Origin: an uncultured Rhizobiaceae bacterium
GTDB taxonomy: Bacteria; Pseudomonadota; Alphaproteobacteria; Rhizobiales; Rhizobiaceae
Assembly: GCA_951813045.1 (NCBI GenBank)
Contig: CATOTF010000002.1
Location: 4,278,001-4,342,000 of the forward strand
DNA length: 64,000 bases
Reading direction: 5' to 3'
Position numbers and translations under genes: made by a program. A model generated the notes under the pieces. It ran no database searches. It was not told the DNA's origin and was given only the letters and a program-made list of their open reading frames with translations. Each line of letters opens with the position of its first letter. Position 1 is the first letter of the stretch. This document shows positions 53,859-62,814 of this stretch, piece after piece.

Positions 53859-55289
53859 ATGGCGGTTAAAACAGATTCCTGGGGGCGCATCGATCGCCGC
53901 CATCGTATTTCAAAACCTTTCGATCCGAATGAAGTTTTGCGACAAAAATCATGGTTACCTTTTGGTAATGGGCGCTCCTATGGAGATGTTTGTCACAATG
54001 ATTCAGGTGTACTTCTGCAGTCAGGTGGCGATGATTCAATCATAGCATTTAATGAGGATACCGGTCTGTTGCGCGCCCAAAGCGGGTTACTTTTGCGCGC
54101 CCTGCTGATCTATCTGGCGAATAAAAAATGGTTCCCCCCCGTCGTCCCCGGCACTCAATTTGTAACGCTTGGTGGAGCGTTGGCAAATGACATTGACGGA
54201 AAAAACCACGGGAAAATGGGTACATTTGGTCAGCATGTGCGGAGTTTTGTATTGCACCGTTCCGATGGTTCCACGCTAAAATGCTCCCAAAAGGAAAACC
54301 GCAGGCTGTTTGAAGCGACAATCGGCGGTATGGGATTGACCGGATATGTGAGTGAAATTGAATTAGCGCTTATGCCTGTAGCGTCCCATTGGGTGGCATC
54401 GAAGAACATCCCGTTCCGGAATTTGGCTGAATTCTTCAATGAAAATTCCAGACAGGAAACCGCCAACCATTACAATGTAGCCTGGATTGATTCATTGGCG
54501 ACAGGCGACAATCTGGGCCGTGGTGTCATGATGGTGGGAAATCATACGGACCGCGAGAAATCCCCACGATATGCGATGCCGAGACTCTCGGTACCGTTTA
54601 CCCCACCAGTTCCATTGGTGAGTGGAGTTCCGTTGCGCTTATTCAACAACGCTTATCGTTGGTCGAAATCGAGGGTGCGTAATGATACGGTTACTACCCC
54701 CCAGAGCTTTTTCTTCCCCCTTGATGCATTAGGCCATTGGAACCGGCTTTATGGGCCAAGAGGCTTGCATCAGCATCAAAGTGCCATTCCCGAAACTGAT
54801 GCGGAAATGGTGGTCGAAAAGTTAATACGTACCAGTCAACAGGCCGGCGCGGGTTCATTTTTGACAGTGTTAAAACGTTTTGGCGCGGGCAATTCACCCG
54901 GTTTAATGTCATTTCCTCAACCCGGAATTACGCTCACCCTTGATTTCCCAAATCAGGGGGAGCGCACGGTTAATCTGTTGAACCAATTGGATGATATCAC
55001 AATTGCCGCGGGAGGGCGGGTCAATCCTTACAAGGACCAGCGCATGTCTCCCGCCACATTTCAAGCCGGATATCCCCAATGGGAACTGCTTGAGGAATTA
55101 CGCGATCCGCGGGCGAATTCGAACTTTTGGAAGCGTGTTACCAAACGTAGAATTGTGCAACCGCCCGCTATGGAATCAGGCTCCAGCACCCAACGCGTTA
55201 ACCAAGCCCGTAAGCAGGATGTTCAGAAAAACCCGGTAATTAACAAACTTGAGAAGGGTAGAAATGCCTTAAAAAGTGAATCATCATGA
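53859..55289 (+). CDS. DprE1-like FAD-dependent oxidase
   Basis: 476-aa FAD-binding oxidoreductase of the vanillyl-alcohol-oxidase fold: PFGNGRSYGDVCHND in the FAD loop, PVVPGTQFVTLGGALANDIDGKNHGKMGTFGQHVRSF (very close to the DprE1 pattern) and GGRVNPYKDQRM, containing the lysine equivalent to the DprE1 active-site Lys. DprE1 oxidises the 2'-OH of decaprenylphosphoryl-ribose. Four bases after the HAD-UbiA gene and overlapping the next, so clearly in the same operon. The last 45 residues are a hydrophilic extension. Confidence 0.88.
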   Translation: MAVKTDSWGRIDRRHRISKPFDPNEVLRQKSWLPFGNGRSYGDVCHNDSGVLLQSGGDDSIIAFNEDTGLLRAQSGLLLRALLIYLANKKWFPPVVPGTQFVTLGGALANDIDGKNHGKMGTFGQHVRSFVLHRSDGSTLKCSQKENRRLFEATIGGMGLTGYVSEIELALMPVASHWVASKNIPFRNLAEFFNENSRQETANHYNVAWIDSLATGDNLGRGVMMVGNHTDREKSPRYAMPRLSVPFTPPVPLVSGVPLRLFNNAYRWSKSRVRNDTVTTPQSFFFPLDALGHWNRLYGPRGLHQHQSAIPETDAEMVVEKLIRTSQQAGAGSFLTVLKRFGAGNSPGLMSFPQPGITLTLDFPNQGERTVNLLNQLDDITIAAGGRVNPYKDQRMSPATFQAGYPQWELLEELRDPRANSNFWKRVTKRRIVQPPAMESGSSTQRVNQARKQDVQKNPVINKLEKGRNALKSESS

Positions 55290-55744
55290 GTTATTTGCCT
55301 TTCATTCTATTTACTGTGTTTACTAATGCAGCAGCGCAATTGATGCTGAAGCAAGGCATGCTCACACTTGGTCCACTGGCAAATGAAGCGCCAACAAATG
55401 CGGCGTCGGTCATCATCATGGTGTTCCGGATCGTCTTTCATCCTTGGGTGTTTTTCGGCCTTTGCACATTTGTCGTATCGATGGTTTCGCACCTTTACGT
55501 TCTGTCGAAAGTTGAACTGTCTTTCGCTTACCCGTTTCTCAGTCTGGCTTATGTATTTGTCGCCGTGGCTGCCTGGCTGTGGTTTTCAGAAGACCTGAAC
55601 AGCTGGCGCATTTGGGGAATCGGTTTCATCTGCGTCGGTACGATTTTCATCGCCCAGGGCGGGGAAAAATCAACGGCGGTTTCACATAATAATCAATCTG
55701 AAGAAAATTCAGATGTTGCCATTCAAAAGGTATCAAACTCATGA
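55286..55744 (+). CDS. EmrE/ArnE-like small membrane protein (DMT superfamily)
   Basis: 152-aa protein with four membrane helices in the SMR/EamA style: FILFTVFTNAAAQLMLKQGML, WVFFGLCTFVVSMVSHLYVLSKVELSFAYPFLSLAYVFVAVAAWLWFSEDL, WGIGFICVGTIFIAQGG. ArnE/ArnF proteins of this type flip undecaprenyl-phosphate-linked aminoarabinose. In this operon it is the natural candidate for the lipid-linked sugar flippase. ATGA overlaps on both sides show translational coupling. Hydrophilic tail of about 30 residues. Confidence 0.88.
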   Translation: MSYLPFILFTVFTNAAAQLMLKQGMLTLGPLANEAPTNAASVIIMVFRIVFHPWVFFGLCTFVVSMVSHLYVLSKVELSFAYPFLSLAYVFVAVAAWLWFSEDLNSWRIWGIGFICVGTIFIAQGGEKSTAVSHNNQSEENSDVAIQKVSNS

Positions 55745-56751
55745 AGCATATTTTATTCGGGGGCGATGGATTCGTTGGCCGCATTCTTGCGGCTAAACTG
55801 GTCGCAGAAGGTGAGCAGGTCGTAGTCGCTGATATCAATAAAGGCGATTGCCCCCATTACGCAAAATGTGAATGGGCACATGTTGACGTAACGAAAAAGG
55901 AACAATTCGCCCGGGTGAAGATTGAGCCGCAGGACGCAGTTTACAATCTGTCGGCGAAAATGTTGTCTCCGATTGTCACACGGGCAGAACGCCATGATTT
56001 TTTCTGGCCCGTAAACTATCAAGGTACGGTCAATATTCTCAAGGCCATGAAGGCCGCTGGCGCATCGAATCTGGTTCATTTCACCACTGATATGATTTAC
56101 GGACACACGAAAACTGTACCCATGTATGAAGATCATCAGGTCGCGCCATTGGGAGAATATGGTGAAAGCAAACTGGAAACAGAACATCTTGCCAAGAAAT
56201 GGCGAGATGAACATGGGTTCAATATATCGCTTTTCCGGCCACGCCTGATTATCGGTCCCGGCCGTTTGGGAATTTTGGAAAAACTGTTCAAACTGGTGGA
56301 TTATAATCTGCCGGTTCCGATGATCGGTTCCGGGAAGAACCCCTATCAATTTATTTCAGTGTTTGATTGTGCCGATGCTGCCTATCTGGCCTGGAAGTCC
56401 GGTTTTCCCAATGAAGCCTATAACCTCGGTTCAACCAACCCGCCGTCCGTGCGTAAGTTGCTTGGCCGATTGGTCCAAGAGGCTGGTAGTAAATCGCTTC
56501 TTCTGCCAACTCCCGCTTGGGCTGTGAAGATGACACTGAACGCGTTGGATGCGATCAACATGCCCATCATGGACCCTGAGCAATATCTTATTGCAGACGA
56601 GGAATGTCTTCTAGATTGCTCCAAGGCTGAACGGGAATTGGGATGGTCTGCCAAATATTCAGACGACGATATGCTTGTTGCCGCCTACCGCGAGTACCGC
56701 GACGAAAAAGACCAAAAACACGAACTCCATCAAGCCAGAAGTGCCGCTTAA
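55741..56751 (+). CDS. NAD-dependent epimerase/dehydratase (extended SDR)
   Basis: 336-aa extended SDR: dinucleotide motif FGGDGFVGRILAAKL, VDVTKKEQF, LVHFTTDMIYGHTKTVPMYE and YGESK (catalytic Tyr/Lys), LFRPRLIIGPGRLG and YQFISVFDCADAAYLAW. It acts on a nucleotide-sugar or sugar substrate as epimerase, dehydratase or reductase. In the operon it could do the step that DprE2 performs in mycobacteria, or prepare the amino-acceptor sugar; family resemblance alone does not decide. Starts four bases before the previous stop. Confidence 0.88.
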   Translation: MKHILFGGDGFVGRILAAKLVAEGEQVVVADINKGDCPHYAKCEWAHVDVTKKEQFARVKIEPQDAVYNLSAKMLSPIVTRAERHDFFWPVNYQGTVNILKAMKAAGASNLVHFTTDMIYGHTKTVPMYEDHQVAPLGEYGESKLETEHLAKKWRDEHGFNISLFRPRLIIGPGRLGILEKLFKLVDYNLPVPMIGSGKNPYQFISVFDCADAAYLAWKSGFPNEAYNLGSTNPPSVRKLLGRLVQEAGSKSLLLPTPAWAVKMTLNALDAINMPIMDPEQYLIADEECLLDCSKAERELGWSAKYSDDDMLVAAYREYRDEKDQKHELHQARSAA

Positions 56752-56800
56752 CCAGCCACAAAACAAAAATTATTGATGGCTCATACAATTGAAAGACACG

Positions 56801-58285
56801 ATGATGTTTGGATTGAAAAAATTAAAAAAACCGACCCGCGTAAAGCATGTGAAGTCATCCGTGGAAGCACCTTCAATTGCGCCCGAACTCACCCATCCGA
56901 CCTTGCTATCGGTTGAAGAAAGTAAAAATCTGCCGATCGATCAGATCGCAGAGCTTTTTAAACGACATCTCAATCCTGGCCAGTATCATTTCATGAAACT
57001 GCTGGGGTTTCACAAGATCAAAATCGATAGCGCCGAGGGCGTTTGGTACAAAGACCAAAATGGCCGCCAAATTCTCGATTTCTTCGGCGGATTTGGTTCC
57101 TTATCCCTTGGCCATAACCACCCAAGAGTCCTGGATGCCCGTAAGAAATTTCAGGACGAAAACCGCCATGAAATTGCGATGGCATTTTTGTCACAATACG
57201 CCGCAGCTCTCGCTCACAACCTGGCAGCAATCGCACCTGGTGATCTCGACATGGTATTTTTGGGTTCGTCCGGATCTGAAGCCATGGAAGCCGCGTTAAA
57301 AGTGGCTGAGCGTGCACAAGGGCCCGGAAGGTCAAAAGTCCTTTATGCAGAAAATTCATTTCACGGTAAAACAAAAGGCGTTTTGTCGATTACGGATTCT
57401 GATCTTTATCAATCCGAATTTGACCTGTTGGACAGGAAGGTGAAAGTTCCATTTGGCGACCTTATCGCCATTCGAAATACTCTGGAATCTGACCCGGAAA
57501 TAGGAATAGTCTGTCTGGAAACTATCCAGGGCGGCGGCGGTATCATTGAAGCGCCCGCCGAATTTTGGATCGGACTTCGCGCCCTGTGTGATGAAAAAAA
57601 TGTCCTTTGGATCGCCGATGAAGTGCAGTCCGGTACTGGCCGATCCGGCAGGTTCTTCGCGTTTGAACACTACGGCGTCGTGCCGGACGTAACCGCGCTG
57701 GCCAAATCTTTAGGCGGCGGCAAAACTGCAATGGCTGCGATGATCGCCCGCCGTGAAATCTATATGAAAGCCTACGGAAAACCCGCTACAGCGCTCATTC
57801 ACGGTCCAGCCACATTCGGCGGGATTGGTGAGGCCTGCATCACCGCAATCGAAACACTCAATGTGATGTACGATGAAAAACTGATGGAGAACGCCCATGA
57901 AGTGGGCGCTTACATGAAGGGGGAGCTTCAAAAACTACAGGTGAAATATCCAAGCCTTATCAAGGATGTGCGCGGACGCGGTTTCATGCTTGGTCTCGAG
58001 TTCCATGATTTTTCCCAAACTATGCCGATGGCCGTCCGTCCGGCGCTTAGCTTGCTGGATGAAAAACTAAAAGGCTCCTTATCGGGATTTATCGGTTCAT
58101 CGCTCCTGCGCGACCATAATGTTCTGGTGGCTTTTACCGAATACAACCGCAATGTTGTGCGTCTCCAACCGCCTCTCATAACGACATGTGAGCATGTTGA
58201 TATTTTCATCGCAGCTCTGGACAAAGTTCTGGCCGGTGGGGTTATCAGGATTGTGACAGATTTTATCAAATCACAGCGGGGGTAG
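56801..58285 (+). CDS. Class III aminotransferase
   Basis: 494-aa PLP enzyme with an extra N-terminal segment of about 70 residues. Motifs: VWYKDQNGRQILDFFGGFGSLSLGHNHPRV, FLGSSGSEAMEAALKVAERA, VLWIADEVQSGTGRSG, and the PLP lysine in ALAKSLGGGKTAM. It probably transfers an amino group to a keto-sugar or lipid-linked intermediate, or makes the amine donor used by this operon. It lies 49 bp after the SDR gene. The frame opens with TTG at 56789; ATG 56801 is preferred. Confidence 0.9.
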   Translation: MMFGLKKLKKPTRVKHVKSSVEAPSIAPELTHPTLLSVEESKNLPIDQIAELFKRHLNPGQYHFMKLLGFHKIKIDSAEGVWYKDQNGRQILDFFGGFGSLSLGHNHPRVLDARKKFQDENRHEIAMAFLSQYAAALAHNLAAIAPGDLDMVFLGSSGSEAMEAALKVAERAQGPGRSKVLYAENSFHGKTKGVLSITDSDLYQSEFDLLDRKVKVPFGDLIAIRNTLESDPEIGIVCLETIQGGGGIIEAPAEFWIGLRALCDEKNVLWIADEVQSGTGRSGRFFAFEHYGVVPDVTALAKSLGGGKTAMAAMIARREIYMKAYGKPATALIHGPATFGGIGEACITAIETLNVMYDEKLMENAHEVGAYMKGELQKLQVKYPSLIKDVRGRGFMLGLEFHDFSQTMPMAVRPALSLLDEKLKGSLSGFIGSSLLRDHNVLVAFTEYNRNVVRLQPPLITTCEHVDIFIAALDKVLAGGVIRIVTDFIKSQRG

Positions 58286-58291
58286 ATCGAC

Positions 58292-59479
58292 ATGCAATCG
58301 CCGTTGCCGGCTGATCGGATCTGGTTTGCAGTTGTTCAATCGGTCGGGATTGAGCGATGCAAACGAGGCCTGGTGTGGCTTTGCGGGATCGGCTTTGCAC
58401 TGTTTGTCGTCGGGTTGACCCTGTTGGCAATAGCAATGCCGGAATACCCATTTGATCTTGTGGCTTATATCAAGTCTGCATTGATACAATCAGGGATTGA
58501 TGTCGACACTGCCCATCAACAGGCTTGGGAAAGTGTAAAGTCGACTGTTTCTGCCGCGGAATTTGAGACCCTGTCACAGGGCGACGCCTACCGTATGAAG
58601 CAGTCAAGTGACCCTTCAGCCTTTGCGACAATCCTCCCCCTTTATCAGGTCAAAATCGGCTATATCGCTTTGTTGAACTTGGCTCAATCCGCTCTGCCCA
58701 TGGTGAAACTTGCGTTTTTGGCAAATTATGTGGCCGGTTTGGCAATTGGTATTCTGACGTTGATCTGGATGATGCGTGGCAAGACACTCATGGTTGCGCC
58801 CGCAATTGCCGCTCTTCTGTTGCTAACACAATATTTCGAACAGATACGGTCACCGTCACCGGATATTCTTGCATCCGCTCTGATTCTCGGTGGCATCATG
58901 CTCTGGATGGTTAAACGGGATTGGGCGGCAAATACTTTGTGGCTTGCTGCTTTCCTGTTCAGACCCGATACATTGCTTCTGCTATTTGCCGTCGTGATCG
59001 CGAATGTTTTGTTTCGACAACGCCGGATTCCTGCATTGCTCGCCTTTGCAACCGCCATAGGCCTGTCAATCGTGATACAGAGCACGATGGATCATCCCGG
59101 CTGGTGGGTCCATTATTGGTTTTCGACGGTTTCGCTGCTACCGACGTTAGAGGGATTTGATCCGGGCTTCTCACTATTTGCCTGGGCAAAGGGTCAGGCG
59201 CGCGGGGTCTATATGGCGTTGTTTGAGTTCAACTGGATCGCGGTGTTTGCTTTATTAGCCAGTTTTACCGCCTGGCTTTCATATCAAGGGAATAAATTCT
59301 CGCCGCGCCAACAGGCCGCGCTGGCTGTGTTTGCCATGACGATCAGTGGGAAGTTTATCCTGTTCCCGCTCCCTGACGATCGGCTTTACAGTATATTCCT
59401 GCTGGCAGCTGCGTTGGTTTTATCGGATGTCTGTCTAAAGCAAAAAATGTATTCGGAAAATAAGCTAAACCCGGTTTAG
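58292..59479 (+). CDS. Polytopic membrane protein, GT-C glycosyltransferase-like
   Basis: 395-aa integral membrane protein with roughly ten hydrophobic segments. After the first (GIGFALFVVGLTLLAIAM) comes a large periplasmic-type loop (about residues 55-110) with acidic residues, the topology of GT-C enzymes that use polyprenyl-phosphate sugars. No exact GT-C family can be named. It lies 6 bp after the aminotransferase gene and ends the operon before a strong terminator, so it may be the final transferase of the pathway. Confidence 0.75.
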   Translation: MQSPLPADRIWFAVVQSVGIERCKRGLVWLCGIGFALFVVGLTLLAIAMPEYPFDLVAYIKSALIQSGIDVDTAHQQAWESVKSTVSAAEFETLSQGDAYRMKQSSDPSAFATILPLYQVKIGYIALLNLAQSALPMVKLAFLANYVAGLAIGILTLIWMMRGKTLMVAPAIAALLLLTQYFEQIRSPSPDILASALILGGIMLWMVKRDWAANTLWLAAFLFRPDTLLLLFAVVIANVLFRQRRIPALLAFATAIGLSIVIQSTMDHPGWWVHYWFSTVSLLPTLEGFDPGFSLFAWAKGQARGVYMALFEFNWIAVFALLASFTAWLSYQGNKFSPRQQAALAVFAMTISGKFILFPLPDDRLYSIFLLAAALVLSDVCLKQKMYSENKLNPV

Positions 59480-59676
59480 TGCTCTAGCTCTATTTTCGCT
59501 CGCGGTAGTTTGGTCACGCCAAACACCTACGAGGATGCGGCGCAATGGCGCCGGGTTGCTCTTCGCAACCAGCGTTTCCACGTAAACGTGAAGCACCCTA
59601 ATACCATGCGTGTGTGTACATTGTGCGACGACGATACCCTGCCAATTTTCAAGACCCAGCCGCATTTTCATAAAAA

Positions 59677-59706
59677 AGCTCCCGGAAGCTCTTGCTGCCG
59701 GGGGCT
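59677..59706. terminator. Bidirectional terminator between convergent operons
   Basis: 13-bp stem AGCTCCCGGAAGC / GCTGCCGGGGGCT with one mismatch and one wobble, loop TCTT. Preceded by six A and followed by CATTTTAGTTTTT, so it can stop transcripts from both the 52.4-59.5 kb operon and the cytochrome P460 gene. The rest of 59480-59733 holds no supported gene. Confidence 0.85.
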
Positions 59707-59733
59707 CATTTTAGTTTTTAAGTAGCGTTTGAA

Positions 59734-60330
59734 CTACTTTGTATTGAGAATTGTATAGAATTTTGTGAAAACCATATCTTTTTGCGCGTTGTCGATATGA
59801 CATTGTGCGCAAGACTCAGTAGGAGCTGCTCCGGCACTCTCTGCATAAGGTGGAGCGTGGTGACCAAAGTTGAAATAGCCCCAATTCTGGCTATCAGCAA
59901 ATTTCTTAGAGTCTTTAACGGAAATATCGATACCGTTAAATGCAGCAGGGAAATAACCACGACCGGAAACTTCTGATCTTGAACCGTCTTCTTCCTGGGC
60001 TTCGTGAGTGAGCTGAAGCTCTTTCAAAAGAATAGTGCCTTCTGGGAACTCACCAGTTTCCTTATAAATTTTGAAAGCCGCAGGGTGCATGTAAACATTG
60101 TGGTATTCTGGGAATCCAGCAGCACCACCGTTCAAACCATTCGGTGTTAGCGGAGAACCGAGGTATACCCACTCACGATATCCTGTGGGTAGAACAAGTT
60201 TCCCGTCATCAGTCCACTTAGGCTTCCAATCCGGGTCGACTTCAGCTTTGGCTACACCACCGAACTGAGTTGATGCTAATGCGACCACAGCTGCAAAAGC
60301 AGATAGTGCAAATGTCGATCTCTTTTTCAC
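59734..60330 (-). CDS. Cytochrome P460 family protein, exported
   Basis: 198-aa periplasmic haem protein. Signal peptide SAFAAVVALASTQFGGVAKA, P460-type core (YREWVYLGSPLTPNGLNGGAAGFPEYHNVYMHPAAFKIYKETGEFPEGTILLKEL) and a C-terminal haem-binding CAQCH. Cytochromes P460 oxidise hydroxylamine or handle NO through a lysine-crosslinked haem. The start is GTG at 60330, with AGGAGG ten bases upstream; the longer frame to 60396 would cross that site. Divergent from AraC paralog 2, with 21-bp-spaced repeats in between. Confidence 0.9.
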   Translation of the reverse strand: MKKRSTFALSAFAAVVALASTQFGGVAKAEVDPDWKPKWTDDGKLVLPTGYREWVYLGSPLTPNGLNGGAAGFPEYHNVYMHPAAFKIYKETGEFPEGTILLKELQLTHEAQEEDGSRSEVSGRGYFPAAFNGIDISVKDSKKFADSQNWGYFNFGHHAPPYAESAGAAPTESCAQCHIDNAQKDMVFTKFYTILNTK

Positions 60331-60411
60331 TTTACCAATTCCTCCTGGTAAGATCATGCCAATCATGACCCTCTTAGAACTCTCCATTTTAATCAAGATA
60401 GGGCAACCGAA

Positions 60412-60446
60412 TAGTGCAGCCCGTATCTATCTTAGTGCAGGCCGTA
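60412..60446. promoter_or_regulatory. Direct-repeat operator between cytochrome P460 and araC paralog 2
   Basis: TAGTGCAGCCCGTA (60412-60425) and TAGTGCAGGCCGTA (60433-60446): 14-bp direct repeats differing at one base and spaced exactly 21 bp, in the divergent region. Read on the minus strand each contains CGGSCTG, similar to CGGACTG upstream of ycnI. Confidence 0.65.
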
Positions 60447-60500
60447 CAAAACTAAATACCCACAATTAGCACCGGGAGAAATCCAAGTTAGAAAAAATAG

Positions 60501-61430
60501 ATGACAAAATTGATCAGTGATTTACTTGACCGTGTCCGTGTTCAGGGGACTGCGTACTTTAGCAGGAATGTTGAACCGCCATGGGGTATGGACGTCGAAC
60601 AGCATGAGGACCTCTGCCGGTTTCACCTTGTGCTGGCGGGCTCCACATGGGTGGGACTTGCTGACGGCAGCCAATGTGAGCAATTGTGGGAAGGCGATTT
60701 TGCGATAGTTCCCCGGGGGCAGGCTCATTATCTTGATGATCAACCTGGTAGAGAGACTAGAACACACCATCATATCCCCGATTTGGATGAGAGTTTCGTC
60801 GGAGGATTCGATAGACTGGAACAGCGCGGCAACAAGACTCACATATTGTGCGGATACTTTCACTTCACTCAGGAATTGCCCCTGGTCATACATTCACGAT
60901 TGCCCGACCTAATGGTGACCCGCAATACCGGATCAGAGCAATCCAAGCAGATTTCGCTGGCGATCAAAATGCTGGAACAGGAACTGTCTCGGGATGCCGA
61001 TACGCCGCAACCGATTTTAAACCGGCTAACGGAAATTATTTTCTATTATTCGCTGAATGGATGGCTATCCCACGCCACACTCCCAGGCGAATCTCTACAT
61101 GCCATTGTCGACCCCAAACTCCAGAGGGTCTTGGATACAATTCACCAAAACCCACTAGAATCGTGGACTGTTGAAAGCCTGGCAGAATTGACCGGCCAGT
61201 CCCGCACGGCATTCGCCAATCATTTTAAAGAAGCTATTGGCATGTCGCCAATCGCATATTTGACCTACTGGAGGTTTGTAACCGCCCGGAAACTCCTGAG
61301 CGAGAGTGGCCTTGGTTTGGACGAGATAGCCACGCGGACTGGTTATTCTGACACAAGCGCATTTCGCCGCGCATTCAAACGTTCTACCGGATTATCGCCC
61401 AGTCAATTTCGCCGCGCATCACAACACTAG
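60501..61430 (+). CDS. AraC family transcriptional regulator (cupin-type N-terminus), paralog 2
   Basis: 309-aa paralog of the regulator at 2474: N-terminal LISDLLDRVRVQGTAYFSRNVEPPWGMDVEQHEDLCRFHLVLAGS, VPRGQAHYL, and the C-terminal double HTH (WTVESLAELTGQSRTAFANHFKEAIGMSPIAYLTYWR, TGYSDTSAFRRAFKRSTGLSPSQFRR). Both proteins share LNRLTEIIF-type interdomain segments. Divergent from the cytochrome P460 gene and 24 bp before the pentapeptide gene, so it may control both sides and itself. Confidence 0.9.
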   Translation: MTKLISDLLDRVRVQGTAYFSRNVEPPWGMDVEQHEDLCRFHLVLAGSTWVGLADGSQCEQLWEGDFAIVPRGQAHYLDDQPGRETRTHHHIPDLDESFVGGFDRLEQRGNKTHILCGYFHFTQELPLVIHSRLPDLMVTRNTGSEQSKQISLAIKMLEQELSRDADTPQPILNRLTEIIFYYSLNGWLSHATLPGESLHAIVDPKLQRVLDTIHQNPLESWTVESLAELTGQSRTAFANHFKEAIGMSPIAYLTYWRFVTARKLLSESGLGLDEIATRTGYSDTSAFRRAFKRSTGLSPSQFRRASQH

Positions 61431-61454
61431 TTCAACTCTCATTGGAGAACCACC

Positions 61455-61883
61455 ATGAAGAGCGCACGAAAATTCTACATGCTCTGCCCGGTTCTGCTTT
61501 TCGCAGCGTCCACAACCTTTGCAGGGAAGCTTGATGATTCGGACCGTTGCTCAAGCGACGCCGCTCCGGGAATAGATTGGAGTGGTTGTGACATGTCCCA
61601 TGACGACCTTGCGGGTGCCAATCTCAAGAATGCAAACTTAAAAGGAGCCAAACTATTGGCAGCGAAAATGCGCGGTGCAAATCTTTCGGGGGCCGACCTT
61701 CGAGGCGCCATCATAAATGGGGCAGACCTGCAGGAAGTCGATTTCTCCAACGCAGATCTTCGCGGCGCCTTTCTGGTTAAAGCGCGACTTGGGAAAAACA
61801 ATTTTAGCGGGACCCGGTTTGATGGCGCATATTACAACAACTTCCACGTTTGCGCACCCGGCTCCGTCGGCGAGTGCAAGTGA
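61455..61883 (+). CDS. Exported pentapeptide-repeat protein
   Basis: 142-aa protein: signal peptide (MLCPVLLFAASTTFA), a Cys-containing N-terminal segment (DRCSSDAAPGIDWSGCDMSHDDL), then about 12 A(D/N)LXX pentapeptides (ANLKNANLKGAKLLAAKMRGANLSGADLRGAII...) forming a short right-handed quadrilateral helix, and a C-terminal CAPGSVGEC. No enzymatic role can be read. Overlaps the metallo-hydrolase gene by four bases. Confidence 0.88.
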   Translation: MKSARKFYMLCPVLLFAASTTFAGKLDDSDRCSSDAAPGIDWSGCDMSHDDLAGANLKNANLKGAKLLAAKMRGANLSGADLRGAIINGADLQEVDFSNADLRGAFLVKARLGKNNFSGTRFDGAYYNNFHVCAPGSVGECK

Positions 61884-62722
61884 CATCAAGATCCATCGAA
61901 GAGGTATCACGCAGGAACTGGATCACGCTGGCGGGGCTGACCGTACTATCTGGACTGGTTTCACCCGCGGTTACTTTCGCGAAAACACAAAAGCAAAACT
62001 ATCTTCGACACGGGTCGGATAAAAAGGGATTTTTTTCAAACTCTTATCTTCTTGAAGGCAGTGATGAATGCCTTTTGATTGATACCCATCTCAACCGCGA
62101 TGAAGCATTGGAACTGTCAGCGCTCGTAGCGGCGACTGGAAAACCCTTATCTACCATCATCATTACACACCCTCATCCGGACCATTATCTGGGATTGGAA
62201 TATATCGCGCCGCTGCATCCAGCTGCGGAGGTATTAAGCTCAAAGAGAGCGTTGGAGGTTGTATCCATTGCATCTTCGGGTTGGCGGGGTTTCCGCAATT
62301 CACTTCGACGATTGGAGAGTGGTCCGGTTACACTGTCAGGTCACCAATTTGAATGCCTATTGCCCCCTGACGCTGAAAGCATTGCCCCAGTGGTTCTTTA
62401 CGAACAAAAAAGCGGGACGCTTATCTCAGGTGATCACGTGTTAAACGGTCAACATTTATGGCTGGTGGAAGGGCGGACCAATGCGTGGAAAAACAACCTT
62501 GAGCAGATTTCAAACAAGTGGGTGATTAATCTTGTTCTACCAGGCCATGGCGAGATTGGGGGATCGAACCTCATCGACCAGACACATCAATATTTGTCGC
62601 GTTTTCAAGCGTTGATCGAAAGAGGGTCAACATCTGACCAAGCCCGACAGTCGATGTTGGAGTTCTACCCGGATCACCTGTTTGTCGAAGCTCTGGACAA
62701 TAGTATTTTGGCCAATTTCTGA
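61880..62722 (+). CDS. Metallo-beta-lactamase-fold hydrolase, exported
   Basis: 280-aa MBL-fold protein: a twin-arginine-like N-terminus (SRRNWITLAGLTVLSGLVSPAVTFA), SNSYLLEGSDECLLIDTHL, the metal motif THPHPDHYLG, GTLISGDHVL and NLVLPGHGEIGG. The likely start is GTG 61880, overlapping the pentapeptide stop (GTGA); the frame extends to 61850. MBL proteins of this type hydrolyse esters, lactones or thioesters; the substrate is unknown. With the pentapeptide protein and AraC paralog it forms a small regulated unit. Confidence 0.87.
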   Translation: MTSRSIEEVSRRNWITLAGLTVLSGLVSPAVTFAKTQKQNYLRHGSDKKGFFSNSYLLEGSDECLLIDTHLNRDEALELSALVAATGKPLSTIIITHPHPDHYLGLEYIAPLHPAAEVLSSKRALEVVSIASSGWRGFRNSLRRLESGPVTLSGHQFECLLPPDAESIAPVVLYEQKSGTLISGDHVLNGQHLWLVEGRTNAWKNNLEQISNKWVINLVLPGHGEIGGSNLIDQTHQYLSRFQALIERGSTSDQARQSMLEFYPDHLFVEALDNSILANF

Positions 62723-62814
62723 TTTTGACCATCGAGGCTGGTTTCATTGATTTCTGCTTAAACACCTGTTCTGTGACGATCAATTCCATTCATTCGTTAG
62801 GCGAATAAGCCTGG

